In this document: positions 27,892-35,298 of the stretch, one piece after another
Numbering within the stretch: the stretch's first letter is position 1
Layout: every line of letters begins with the position of its first letter
Origin: Microbacterium flavescens
Lineage (GTDB): Bacteria; Actinomycetota; Actinomycetes; Actinomycetales; Microbacteriaceae
Assembly (NCBI RefSeq): GCF_018588945.1
Contig: NZ_JAFIWA010000006.1
Span: 186,001 to 250,000 of the forward strand
Length of the DNA stretch: 64,000 bases
Direction: 5' to 3'
Notes under the pieces: generated by a model
Told to the model about the DNA's origin: nothing
Databases searched by the model: none
Seen by the model: only the letters and a program-made list of their open reading frames with translations
Translations under genes and position numbers: made by a program

Positions 27892-28460
27892 GCCGTGTCG
27901 CGACGTCGTACCTGCTGACCTGCGCCGCGATCGGCGTGGCCGGAGGCGTGCTGCTGTGGGCGGCCGGATGGATCTCGTCGGTGCTGTTCGTCACCGTGCC
28001 GTTCGCGTCGGTCGCGATCGCGGGGCTGTGGCTCCTCCCCGCGACGGTCGCCCTGCGGCTGCTCGAGCGACCCTTCGCCGGCGTGCTCGTCGGGCTGATC
28101 TCGGGGCTCGTCGTCTTCCCGTGGCTCGGCGCGGCCCTCTGGTGGGCGCTGTTCGCGGAGATCCCCTTCCTGCTCGCGATCTATCGGTCGTGGCGCACCT
28201 GGCAGTACTACGCAGGCGCCCTGTTCGTGGGCGTGGTCTATCCGATCGCCGCCGCGGCCTCGTTCGACCTCTGGTCGATGCCCGCCTGGGCGACCGTAAC
28301 GTTCTTCGTGCTGACGATCGCGAGCTGCGTCGCCGGCGTCGCGCTGGGCATCCTCATCGCCGACCGACTCAAGCGCGCCGGCGTCGCGCGCCTGGCACGA
28401 CGCCGCGGCCTCGCTGGCCGCGGGCTGGGTCGCGGCGCGGGTCCCGCCGGGCAGCACTGA
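27888..28460 (+). CDS. ECF transporter S component, YkoE-like (copy 2)
   Basis: 190 residues and about six hydrophobic helices, a paralog of the S component at 23691 that shares the start TSYLLTCAAIGVAGG and the basic end DRLKRAGVARLARR. The stop of the SIP gene and this ATG overlap (ATGA). Position directly after a siderophore-reducing protein suggests it helps select an iron chelate or related ligand, whereas relatives in other phyla handle thiamine precursors. Substrate is therefore open. A Gly/Arg-rich C-terminal tail of about 20 residues follows the last helix. Confidence 0.8.
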   Translation: MSRVATSYLLTCAAIGVAGGVLLWAAGWISSVLFVTVPFASVAIAGLWLLPATVALRLLERPFAGVLVGLISGLVVFPWLGAALWWALFAEIPFLLAIYRSWRTWQYYAGALFVGVVYPIAAAASFDLWSMPAWATVTFFVLTIASCVAGVALGILIADRLKRAGVARLARRRGLAGRGLGRGAGPAGQH

Positions 28461-28537
28461 CCCGGCGCTCCCGCCGGCGCTCCCCGCCCTCCCCGCGGGC
28501 AACGGGCAGACGCGCGAGGAGTCGACCCGAGAACGAC

Positions 28538-28583
28538 GGATGCCGCGACCCGAGCCCCCGCGAGGGGCCGGGCCGCGGCATCC
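28538..28583. terminator. strong hairpin between S component and acyl-CoA dehydrogenase
   Basis: Arms GGATGCCGCG and CGCGGCATCC enclose an inner CCC...GGGG stem. The two flanking genes are convergent, so it probably stops both transcripts. Confidence 0.7.
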
Positions 28584-28603
28584 GGAACCGCGTCAGCGTG
28601 CGC

Positions 28604-29767
28604 TCAGCGCTTGCCGACGATCTGACGCGAGACGATGTCGCGCATGATCTCGTTGGTGCCGCCGTAGATGCGGTGCACGCGGGCGTCGAGGTAGGCGCGG
28701 GCGATCGGGTACTCGGTGATGTACCCGTAGCCGCCGTGCAGCTGCACGCCGATGTCGAGGAGCTCCGCCTCGCGGTCGGTGGTCCAGAACTTGACCTTCG
28801 CGGCCTCTTCGGCGGTGAGCTTCGAGTCTTTGTAGAGCATCATCGCGCGGTCGACGTAGGCCCACATCACGTCGACGGTGGTGGCCATGTCGGCGAGGTT
28901 GAAGCGGGTGTTCTGGAAGTCGGCGATGCGCTCGCCGAACGCCTCGCGGCTCAGCGTGTAGTCACGCGTCCAGACGAACGCGGCCTCGCCGGCAGCGGCC
29001 GCCGCGACGCCGATCGAGAGACGCTCGAGCGGCAGGTTCATCATGAGCTGGACGAAGCCGAGCCCCTCTCGCCCGCTGATGAGGTTCTCCTCCGGCACGA
29101 ACACGTCGGTGAACGACATCTCGGCGGTGTCCCAGCCGTGGAAGCCCATCTTCTCGAGCTTCTTGCCGTGGTCGAAGCCCTCCATGCCGTCCTCGAGGAT
29201 CAGCAGGCTGAAGGCGTCGGGGCGGTTGCCCTCACCGGTCTTGACGAACGTGACCACGATGTCGGCTGTCTTGCCCGACGAGATGAACGTCTTGGCGCCG
29301 TTGACGATGTAGCCGCCGTCGACCTTCTTCGCGGTGGTCTTGATGCCGCGGAGGTCGGACCCCGCACCGGGCTCGGTCATCGCGAGCGCGCCGAGGATCT
29401 CGCCGGTCGCCATGCCGGGGAGCCACTTCTCCTTCTGCGCCTGCGTGCCCATGTGGGCGATGTAGGGGACCGCCAGGTCGTCCTGGATGCCGAGGGCTCC
29501 CGCCAGCGACCCGAGGCCTGCGCTGATCGTCTCCTCGAGCACGATCGAGCGGAAGCGGTAGTCCTGCAGCATGCCCGCGCCGCCGAACTCCTCCGGCACG
29601 GACAGGCCGATGATGCCGGCCTCGCCCGCTGCGAGCATGGTCGCCCGGTCGATCTCGCCCGCGGCATCCCACTGCTTGCGCTTCTCATCGGACGCGTAGC
29701 GCTTGATGAACTCCTTGACGACGTCGCGGAACGCCTCGTGGTCCTCGTCGTAGATGTTGCGCTCCAT
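28604..29767 (-). CDS. acyl-CoA dehydrogenase
   Basis: 387 residues, the standard size. Motifs: MTEPGAGSDLRGIKTTA (FAD/substrate loop), FGERIADFQNTRF, and at the end GYGYITEYPIARAYLDARV then RIYGGTNEIMRDIVSRQI, where the Glu of GGTNEIM is at the usual catalytic-base place. Starts MERNIYDEDHEAFRDVVKEF at ATG 29767 with GAGAGGAAGG upstream. Catalyses alpha,beta-dehydrogenation of acyl-CoA, passing electrons to an electron-transfer flavoprotein. Confidence 0.95.
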   Translation of the reverse strand: MERNIYDEDHEAFRDVVKEFIKRYASDEKRKQWDAAGEIDRATMLAAGEAGIIGLSVPEEFGGAGMLQDYRFRSIVLEETISAGLGSLAGALGIQDDLAVPYIAHMGTQAQKEKWLPGMATGEILGALAMTEPGAGSDLRGIKTTAKKVDGGYIVNGAKTFISSGKTADIVVTFVKTGEGNRPDAFSLLILEDGMEGFDHGKKLEKMGFHGWDTAEMSFTDVFVPEENLISGREGLGFVQLMMNLPLERLSIGVAAAAAGEAAFVWTRDYTLSREAFGERIADFQNTRFNLADMATTVDVMWAYVDRAMMLYKDSKLTAEEAAKVKFWTTDREAELLDIGVQLHGGYGYITEYPIARAYLDARVHRIYGGTNEIMRDIVSRQIVGKR

Positions 29768-29988
29768 ATGTGCGCCTTCCTCTCGTCTTCGAGCATGTCG
29801 TCGCCGACCGGGGCTTGGGCCCTCGCCGGGGTGGCTCGGACTCGATCCTAAGGGTCACGAGGTGAAGACGCCGAGCGCGCTTGTGAGATCGGATCCTATT
29901 GATCGTGAAACTCGGTACCGCCGTTTGTGGGATGCCTCAATCCGGCCCGGACCGGCCGTTTCGAGCCCTGCGACTGGGCGCCGAGGGA

Positions 29989-31290
29989 TCAGCCGACGTA
30001 GCCGGGCGCGGGCTCGAGCCCGAAGAACTCCTCGAGCGAGGTCCACCCGCCGTCGTGATAGGTCCGCGCGAGCTCGGCGCCGATGTAGCGCAGGTGCCAC
30101 GGCTCGGGCGAATAGCCGGTGACGTCGGTGGATCCCTCGCTGTACCGCACGATCCAGCCGTGCTCCCACGCGTGATCGACGATCCACGCGCCCTGCGCGC
30201 TCGCGGCCAGGTCGTCGAGCGACCCGCACTCGCCGGCGCACGCGACGACGTCGGCCGCGAGCCCGGACTGATGCTCGCTGAACCCGGGCCGCGCGCTCAC
30301 CAGGTCGGCGCCCTCCTGCCCGCGCTGGGCGACCTGCCGGCCGTAGCTGCCCTCCTGCGTCTGGTACGAGCGGAAGCCGCTCTCGAGCGCGATCTCGCCG
30401 ACCCCCGCTTCGCGAGCGGCGGTCACCAGGGCAGTGAGAGCGGATGCCGCATCCGACCGCAGTGCGCCACCTTCGATGCTCCGCACGCCGTCCGGCATGA
30501 CCAGCCCGGTCGGGCGGTAGTCGACCGGCGAGTACGGACGCGCCTTGTTGATCACGGCCCACACCCGCGTCGGATCGGCGAGGTCGACGCAGCGGGCGCG
30601 CCCCTCGGCGACGGCGAGCCGGAAGGCCTCCGCACCGCCGGCCGCCGTGACGGCCGCGGCGTCATCATGCGCTTCGAGCGCCGTCATGACCTCCGGCACG
30701 CCGCAGATGTCCGCCGAGACCTGAGCCTGCTTCATGACCGGCACCGGCAGAGCCGCCACGGGCGGCGGGGCATCGGAGAACAGCTGCGCGTCGGCCGCGG
30801 CATCCGCTCCCCCGCCCGATACCAGCGCGGTCACCGCGGCCGTCGAGCCCAGGAGCAGAGCCCCTCCGACCGCGAGCAGCAGGACGACGCCGCCCCGCGC
30901 GATCCGGCGCGGGCGCACGTGCCGCGGCGGTGGTCCGTCCGCGTCGTCGGCAATGAGGAGACGATCGGCGCGCGCCGCTCGCCGTGCGCTCTCGCGCGCC
31001 AGAGGTGCGGCACGGCGACTGCGCCGGAGAGGGCCGGGCGGCGGGGCGGCGGGTGCGAGCGGCTGCGCGTGCTGGGCGACGGCCGCGCGGAACTCCGCGG
31101 GAAGGAGGAAGGGGCTGGACTCCGGCGCCGGCGTGATGGGCACGGCGTCGTCCTCAAGGCGAGCGCCGACGTCGATAGCGCTCCCGGCGTCCGCCGCGCG
31201 GGCGCGCCGAGCGGCCTCCTCGCGCTGCGCTCTGGCGGCACGACGAGAAACCGGGGAGTCGGACGATCCGGGCGCCGTCACATCTGCCAT
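29989..31290 (-). CDS. D-alanyl-D-alanine carboxypeptidase, VanY-like, membrane-anchored
   Basis: 433 residues. A cytoplasmic, Arg/Ala-rich N-terminal region (about 1-130) precedes one membrane helix (IARGGVVLLLAVGGALLLGS, about 130-150); the C-terminal 180 residues form a VanY zinc peptidase. Motifs: SGFRSYQTQ, GFSEHQSGLAADVV (His and Asp zinc ligands) and EPWHLRYIG (third ligand). It trims D-Ala from peptidoglycan stem peptides outside the membrane. The unusually long N-terminal tail, full of REEAARRARAAD-type charge, is odd. Start ATG 31290 is used; upstream codons are in the divergent promoter. Confidence 0.88.
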   Translation of the reverse strand: MADVTAPGSSDSPVSRRAARAQREEAARRARAADAGSAIDVGARLEDDAVPITPAPESSPFLLPAEFRAAVAQHAQPLAPAAPPPGPLRRSRRAAPLARESARRAARADRLLIADDADGPPPRHVRPRRIARGGVVLLLAVGGALLLGSTAAVTALVSGGGADAAADAQLFSDAPPPVAALPVPVMKQAQVSADICGVPEVMTALEAHDDAAAVTAAGGAEAFRLAVAEGRARCVDLADPTRVWAVINKARPYSPVDYRPTGLVMPDGVRSIEGGALRSDAASALTALVTAAREAGVGEIALESGFRSYQTQEGSYGRQVAQRGQEGADLVSARPGFSEHQSGLAADVVACAGECGSLDDLAASAQGAWIVDHAWEHGWIVRYSEGSTDVTGYSPEPWHLRYIGAELARTYHDGGWTSLEEFFGLEPAPGYVG

Positions 31291-31365
31291 TCTCACCCGT
31301 GCGGGCCAGGAGCGGGTGCAGGCGCGAAGTTGCTCGCGTTCCGTTCGAACACGCGGCGCGTGATC

Positions 31366-31390
31366 TTGACACATCATCGAACATCTGTTC
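31366..31390 (+). promoter_or_regulatory. LexA-type SOS box and -35 box before the radical SAM gene
   Basis: TTGACA (31366-31371) is followed by TCGAACATCTGTTC; the core GAAC-N4-GTTC (31379-31390) matches the LexA operator form used in Gram-positive and actinobacterial genomes. It lies just downstream of the -35 and ends ten bases before the ATG at 31401, where LexA would block transcription. Confidence 0.6.
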
Positions 31391-31400
31391 CCATGGAGCG

Positions 31401-33533
31401 ATGAGGTGGCAGGGACAGGAACTCGGAGTGGCGGATGCCGCGGCCCTGCCGGGTCTCGAGCATCTCAACGGTCTCGTCCAGTCAGTGACGACCCCCGAGT
31501 TCGCGGGCGTGACCTTTCACGAGGTGCTCTGCAAGACGGCGCTGAACCACGTCCCCGGCGCGTCGGCGATGCCGTTCGACTGGACGGTGAACCCCTACCG
31601 CGGATGCAGTCATGCGTGTGTGTACTGCCTGGATCCCTCGACGATGATCCTCATGGCAGACGGGCGCAGCAAGGCGCTGCGAGACATCGCCGTCGGCGAC
31701 CAGGTCACGGGGACGAGACGTGAGGGCTCGTACCGTCGGTACGCCGCCGCTACGGTCTCTGCGAAGTGGTCGACGCGCAAGCGCGCTCACCGCGTGCTCC
31801 TCGCGGACGGCACGGAGCTGATTGCGAGCGCCGACCATCGATTCCTGACCGAGCGCGGCTGGAAATACGTCAGGCCGGCACCGAGCGGATCACCGCAACG
31901 ACCCTTCCTCACGACGAACAACAAGCTGCTGGGCTTCGGCATGGGCAGCATGACGACCGGCCTTCTCGAGTCCGACGCGTACCGCACCGGCTACCTGAGC
32001 GGCATGATCCGCGGCGACGGCATGATGCTCAGGCGCGCGTATCCCCGCTCGAATGGTCGCGGCACCTACATGGCTCACCGCTTCCGCCTCGCCCTGGCCG
32101 ACCCCGAGGCGCTGGACCGATCGCGACGATATCTCGCGGCGTGCGGCGTCACGACGAACAGGCGTGTGTTCGCGGAGGCGACGGCCGGTCGACGCGCGAT
32201 GGACGCCATCTTCACCTCGCGCGCGACCGACTACGAGGCCATCACTTCGATCGTGACGTGGCCCGAGAGCCCCGCTCCTGAGTGGTCCCGCGGATTCCTC
32301 GCCGGCGTCTTCGATGCGGAGGGAAGCTGCAGCCGCGGGATCCTTCGCATCTCGAACAAGGATCCGCAGATCATCGCTGCGATCCAGAGCTCACTTGTCG
32401 CGTTCGGATTCGACTTCGCCACCGAGCCGGTGCGGCCGAACGGTGTCACGTCGATCTATCTTCGCGGCGGCCTTCCGGCGCGCCGGCGCTTCTTCGAGCT
32501 CGTTCAGCCTGCGATCACCCGAAAACTCGACCTTCTCGGGGTGGCCGTGAAGTCGGACGCGCCGCTTCGGATCGTGTCGATCGAAGACCTCGGCGAGACG
32601 GTCGACATGATCGACATCACGACGTCGACCGGCGACTTCATTGCGAACGGCGTGGTGAGCCACAACTGCTTCGCCCGCGGCACGCACGAGTACCTCGAGC
32701 TCGATGCCGGGCGCGACTTCGACAGCCAGGTCATCGTGAAGATCAACGTGGCGGAGGTGCTCGAGAAGGAGCTTCGTCGGGGCTCCTGGGCGCAACCGCC
32801 CGTGATGCTCGGCACGAACACCGATCCGTACCAGCGCGCCGAAGGCCGGTACAAGCTGATGCCCGGGATCGTGAGTGCGCTGACCGAATCAGGGACGCCC
32901 TTCTCGATCCTCACCAAGGGAACGCTGATGCGACGCGACCTGCCGCTGCTGCGTGACGCTGCACAATCGGTTCGCGTCTCCCTCGCGATGTCTATCGCCG
33001 TGTTCGACGACGAGCTCCAGCACCTCGTCGAACCGGGGACGCCGACGGCCACCGCCCGGCTCGACACGGTGCGCGCCGCGACGGAGGCGGGCTTCCGCGT
33101 GACGGTGTTCCTCATGCCGATCATCCCGCACCTGACCGACTCGATCGCGGCGATCGACGACGCGCTCAGCCGCATCAAGGCGGCCGGCGCGACGCGCGTG
33201 GTCTACGGGGCGCTCCACCTGCGGCCGGGTGCGAAGCAGTGGTTCATGCAGTGGCTGGGGCAGCAGCATCCCGAGCTCGTCTCGTCGTATCTCGGGCTCT
33301 ATCCGGGCGCATCCGCTCAGGCCCCGAAGGCCTACCGAGCGTGGCTGGCGAAGCGGGTGCGGCCGCTGCTGCGCGTGCACGGCCTCGACGGACGAGCCGA
33401 AGACGACCACCCCCGCGGCAATCCCGTCGCCGGGCTCGCGGCCCGCTCCGACGCGCGCGCGTCCGGAATCGTCACGACCTCGCGCGGGCGGGCGGCAGCA
33501 TCGGCTGCGGCGGAGGCGCCCCGACTGTTCTGA
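31401..33533 (+). CDS. Rv2578c-family radical SAM protein interrupted by an intein
   Basis: The primary product is 710 residues; removal of the intein (76-422) leaves a 363-residue radical SAM protein. The extein has NPYRGCSHACVY before and CFARGTHEYLELDAGRDFD after the intein, joining to the cluster motif CSHACVYC (CxxxCxxC) that binds the [4Fe-4S]/SAM centre. Downstream MLGTNTDPYQRAEGRYKL, GTPFSILTKGTLM and FLMPIIPHLTDS match spore photoproduct lyase-like proteins of the Rv2578c family, of unknown reaction. ATG 31401 begins MRWQGQELG, like family starts. Convergent with the next gene by 14 bases. Confidence 0.9.
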   Translation: MRWQGQELGVADAAALPGLEHLNGLVQSVTTPEFAGVTFHEVLCKTALNHVPGASAMPFDWTVNPYRGCSHACVYCLDPSTMILMADGRSKALRDIAVGDQVTGTRREGSYRRYAAATVSAKWSTRKRAHRVLLADGTELIASADHRFLTERGWKYVRPAPSGSPQRPFLTTNNKLLGFGMGSMTTGLLESDAYRTGYLSGMIRGDGMMLRRAYPRSNGRGTYMAHRFRLALADPEALDRSRRYLAACGVTTNRRVFAEATAGRRAMDAIFTSRATDYEAITSIVTWPESPAPEWSRGFLAGVFDAEGSCSRGILRISNKDPQIIAAIQSSLVAFGFDFATEPVRPNGVTSIYLRGGLPARRRFFELVQPAITRKLDLLGVAVKSDAPLRIVSIEDLGETVDMIDITTSTGDFIANGVVSHNCFARGTHEYLELDAGRDFDSQVIVKINVAEVLEKELRRGSWAQPPVMLGTNTDPYQRAEGRYKLMPGIVSALTESGTPFSILTKGTLMRRDLPLLRDAAQSVRVSLAMSIAVFDDELQHLVEPGTPTATARLDTVRAATEAGFRVTVFLMPIIPHLTDSIAAIDDALSRIKAAGATRVVYGALHLRPGAKQWFMQWLGQQHPELVSSYLGLYPGASAQAPKAYRAWLAKRVRPLLRVHGLDGRAEDDHPRGNPVAGLAARSDARASGIVTTSRGRAAASAAAEAPRLF
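31626..32666 (+). other. intein with LAGLIDADG homing endonuclease, 347 residues
   Basis: Begins with Cys76 (CLDPSTMILMADG, block A) and ends VVSHN just before a +1 Cys. Block B has SADHRFLTERG; the endonuclease motifs are YLSGMIRGDG and FLAGVFDAEG; block F is VDMIDITTSTGDFIANG. All residues needed for splicing (Cys1, block B His, His-Asn end, Cys+1) are present, as are the acidic residues of both LAGLIDADG helices, so both splicing and homing look intact. Confidence 0.92.
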
Positions 33534-33547
33534 CGGCTCGGCGCGCA

Positions 33548-34468
33548 CTATGCGGCGACGTCTTCCCGCTCGGCGCCGTCTCCCGCAGCGCTCGACTCGC
33601 TCGCGGACACCGGCTGGCCGGTGAACGCGAGCACCGCGTCGAGGAAGGCGTCGGACTCGAGGATGCGGTTGTGCCCGAACCCGCGCGTGGCGGCGATCTG
33701 CGTTCCGGCGTTCGCTTCGACGATGCGAGCGAGCTCGCCGAACGGCACCACCCGGTCGCCCTCGTCATGCGCGGCGAGCAGCGGCGTCGCGTGAGGCAAC
33801 GGCCGCCGCACCGCGGACAGTCGCGCGAACGGATCGCGCTCGCCTGGGAAAAAGCGGTCGGCGAAGCGCACACGGAGAGCGGCCGCCGTCCGGTCGTCGA
33901 AGCGCAGCATCGCCTGGAACTGGGTCAGGAGCAGATCGGCGTCAGCGGGCGCGGCGACCGTCACCACCCGATCGACGGCCAGCCCGTCGGCTGCGGCGAT
34001 GAGGGTCGCGAGCCCGCCGAACGAGTGCCCGACCACGGTGTGCAGGCGGCCGTACCGTCGCCGGATCGCGCCCAGTGCGTCGATCCAGTCGATGAGATAC
34101 GTCCCCCGCCCGAGCGAGTCGCCGTGAGCGGGTGCGTCGAAGGCGACGACCCGGTAGCCCTCGGCGAGGAGCTCGCGCACCAGGGCGGCGAACTGACTGG
34201 CACGGCCGTCCCACCCGTGCGCGAGCACGACGACGTCACCGCTGGTTCCCCACTCGTACAGGATGACGTCGGCGCCGCTCCGAGCGAGTCCGGGGATGCG
34301 CAGCGTCGATCGCCGCGCCGCCCACATCGTGTCCTGCGCGCCCGCACCGACCGGCCGGGGCGTCGCGACGCGGGCGAAGAGCGGCAGCGCCACGGCAGCA
34401 CCGAGTTCGGGCGAAAGGGCGCCTGCCGCGCGCACGGTGACGCCGGCGGTGGAGAGTCCGAGGTTCAC
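33548..34468 (-). CDS. alpha/beta hydrolase
   Basis: 306 residues. VVLAHGWDGRASQFAALVREL, the nucleophile elbow VVGHSFGGLATL (Ser in GHSFGG), FDAPAHGDS, and near the end LLAAHDEGDRVVP (Asp position) and TRGFGHNRIL (His) form a full catalytic triad. No signal peptide; likely cytosolic. Start is GTG 34468 with GGAG upstream. It is divergent from a TetR regulator across a region with two near-palindromic operators, so it is probably the regulated target. Substrate unknown. Confidence 0.88.
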   Translation of the reverse strand: MNLGLSTAGVTVRAAGALSPELGAAVALPLFARVATPRPVGAGAQDTMWAARRSTLRIPGLARSGADVILYEWGTSGDVVVLAHGWDGRASQFAALVRELLAEGYRVVAFDAPAHGDSLGRGTYLIDWIDALGAIRRRYGRLHTVVGHSFGGLATLIAAADGLAVDRVVTVAAPADADLLLTQFQAMLRFDDRTAAALRVRFADRFFPGERDPFARLSAVRRPLPHATPLLAAHDEGDRVVPFGELARIVEANAGTQIAATRGFGHNRILESDAFLDAVLAFTGQPVSASESSAAGDGAEREDVAA

Positions 34469-34496
34469 GATGGCTCCGATCCTGAAGTTGAGGGTG

Positions 34497-34534
34497 TACG
34501 AACGATCGTACGTATGAATACGAACGATCGTACG
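34497..34534. promoter_or_regulatory. paired operators between hydrolase and TetR genes
   Basis: TACGAACGATCGTACG occurs at 34497-34512 and again at 34519-34534, 22 bp apart (two helical turns). Each has the palindromic core ACGATCGT. The second copy abuts TAACCT (34536-34541), the -10 box of the TetR gene, and the pair covers the divergent control region. Confidence 0.75.
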
Positions 34535-34547
34535 GTAACCTGGAGCT

Positions 34548-35204
34548 ATGGCGCAAGAGCAACGTGACGGACGCCGCCTGCGGGGCGACGAGTCCCGTCG
34601 CGTGATCCTCGCGCACGCGATCGACACGGCGTCGGTGGACGGTCTCGAGGGCCTGACGATCGGTCGACTGGCGGATGCCGCGGGCCACAGCAAGAGCGGA
34701 GTCGCCACGCTCTTCGGCTCGAAGGAGCAATTGCAGCTCGCGACGGTCGCCGCCGCACGTGAGGTCTTCATCGACACGGTCGTCGCACCGGCGCGCGCGA
34801 ACACGGATCGCGGACTCGCCCGCGTCTGCGCGCTGCTCGAGAAGTGGCTGGACTACTCCGAGGATCGAGTCTTCAGCGGCGGATGCTTCTTCGCGGCGAC
34901 GTCGGTCGAGTACGACGCCCGGCCGGGCGTCGTACGTGATGCGATCGCCGCCGCGTCATCGGAGTGGGAGGACTACCTCGCCGTCAGCATCGAGTACGCG
35001 ATGAACGCCGGCGAGCTGCCGCTCCTCGACGACGCGCGTCAGCTCACGTTCGAGCTCGTGTCTTTCCTGGAGGCCGCCAACACGCGCTCCCTCCTGCACG
35101 AGAGCGCCGAGCCCTACCGGCGTGCGGCGACTGCCGCACGTGCCCGTCTCATCGCCCTGGGCGGCGACCCGGAACTCGTCGCGACGGTCGCCGACCCTTC
35201 CTGA
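34548..35204 (+). CDS. TetR-family transcriptional regulator
   Basis: 218 residues. The N-terminal HTH is clear: RRVILAHAIDTASVDGLEGLTIGRL...SKSGVATLFGSKEQLQLAT. The C-terminal ligand domain has RVFSGGCFFAATSVEYDARPG, typical of the TetR_C_16-like group. ATG 34548 lies six bases after TAACCT, so the message is leaderless. The two operators upstream overlap its own promoter and face the divergent alpha/beta hydrolase gene, indicating autoregulation and control of that hydrolase. The ligand is not known. Confidence 0.92.
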   Translation: MAQEQRDGRRLRGDESRRVILAHAIDTASVDGLEGLTIGRLADAAGHSKSGVATLFGSKEQLQLATVAAAREVFIDTVVAPARANTDRGLARVCALLEKWLDYSEDRVFSGGCFFAATSVEYDARPGVVRDAIAAASSEWEDYLAVSIEYAMNAGELPLLDDARQLTFELVSFLEAANTRSLLHESAEPYRRAATAARARLIALGGDPELVATVADPS

Positions 35205-35232
35205 CGCGGTCGCCGCTCCTCGACGACGCGGA

Positions 35233-35289
35233 GCACCGCACCGCGCCGACGTCGAGACGCGGTGCGGTGCGGTGCGGTGCGGTGCGGTG
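35233..35289. terminator. 13-bp-arm hairpin running into a CGGTG tandem repeat
   Basis: Arms GCACCGCACCGCG (35233-35245) and CGCGGTGCGGTGC (35258-35270) are perfect. The right arm is the start of six tandem CGGTG units (35260-35289). It separates the convergent tetR and chitinase genes and likely ends both transcripts. Confidence 0.7.
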
Positions 35290-35298
35290 AACCGAGGG

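Noticed and set aside
31626..32666. Mobile element or group II intron in the radical SAM gene
   Set aside because: The frame is continuous and has intein splice blocks with LAGLIDADG motifs; an intron would not keep the frame.
34497..34534. SOS boxes at the TetR operators
   Set aside because: GAACGATCGTAC is one base from GAAC-N4-GTTC, but two copies at 22 bp spacing beside a divergent TetR gene are better explained as TetR operators.
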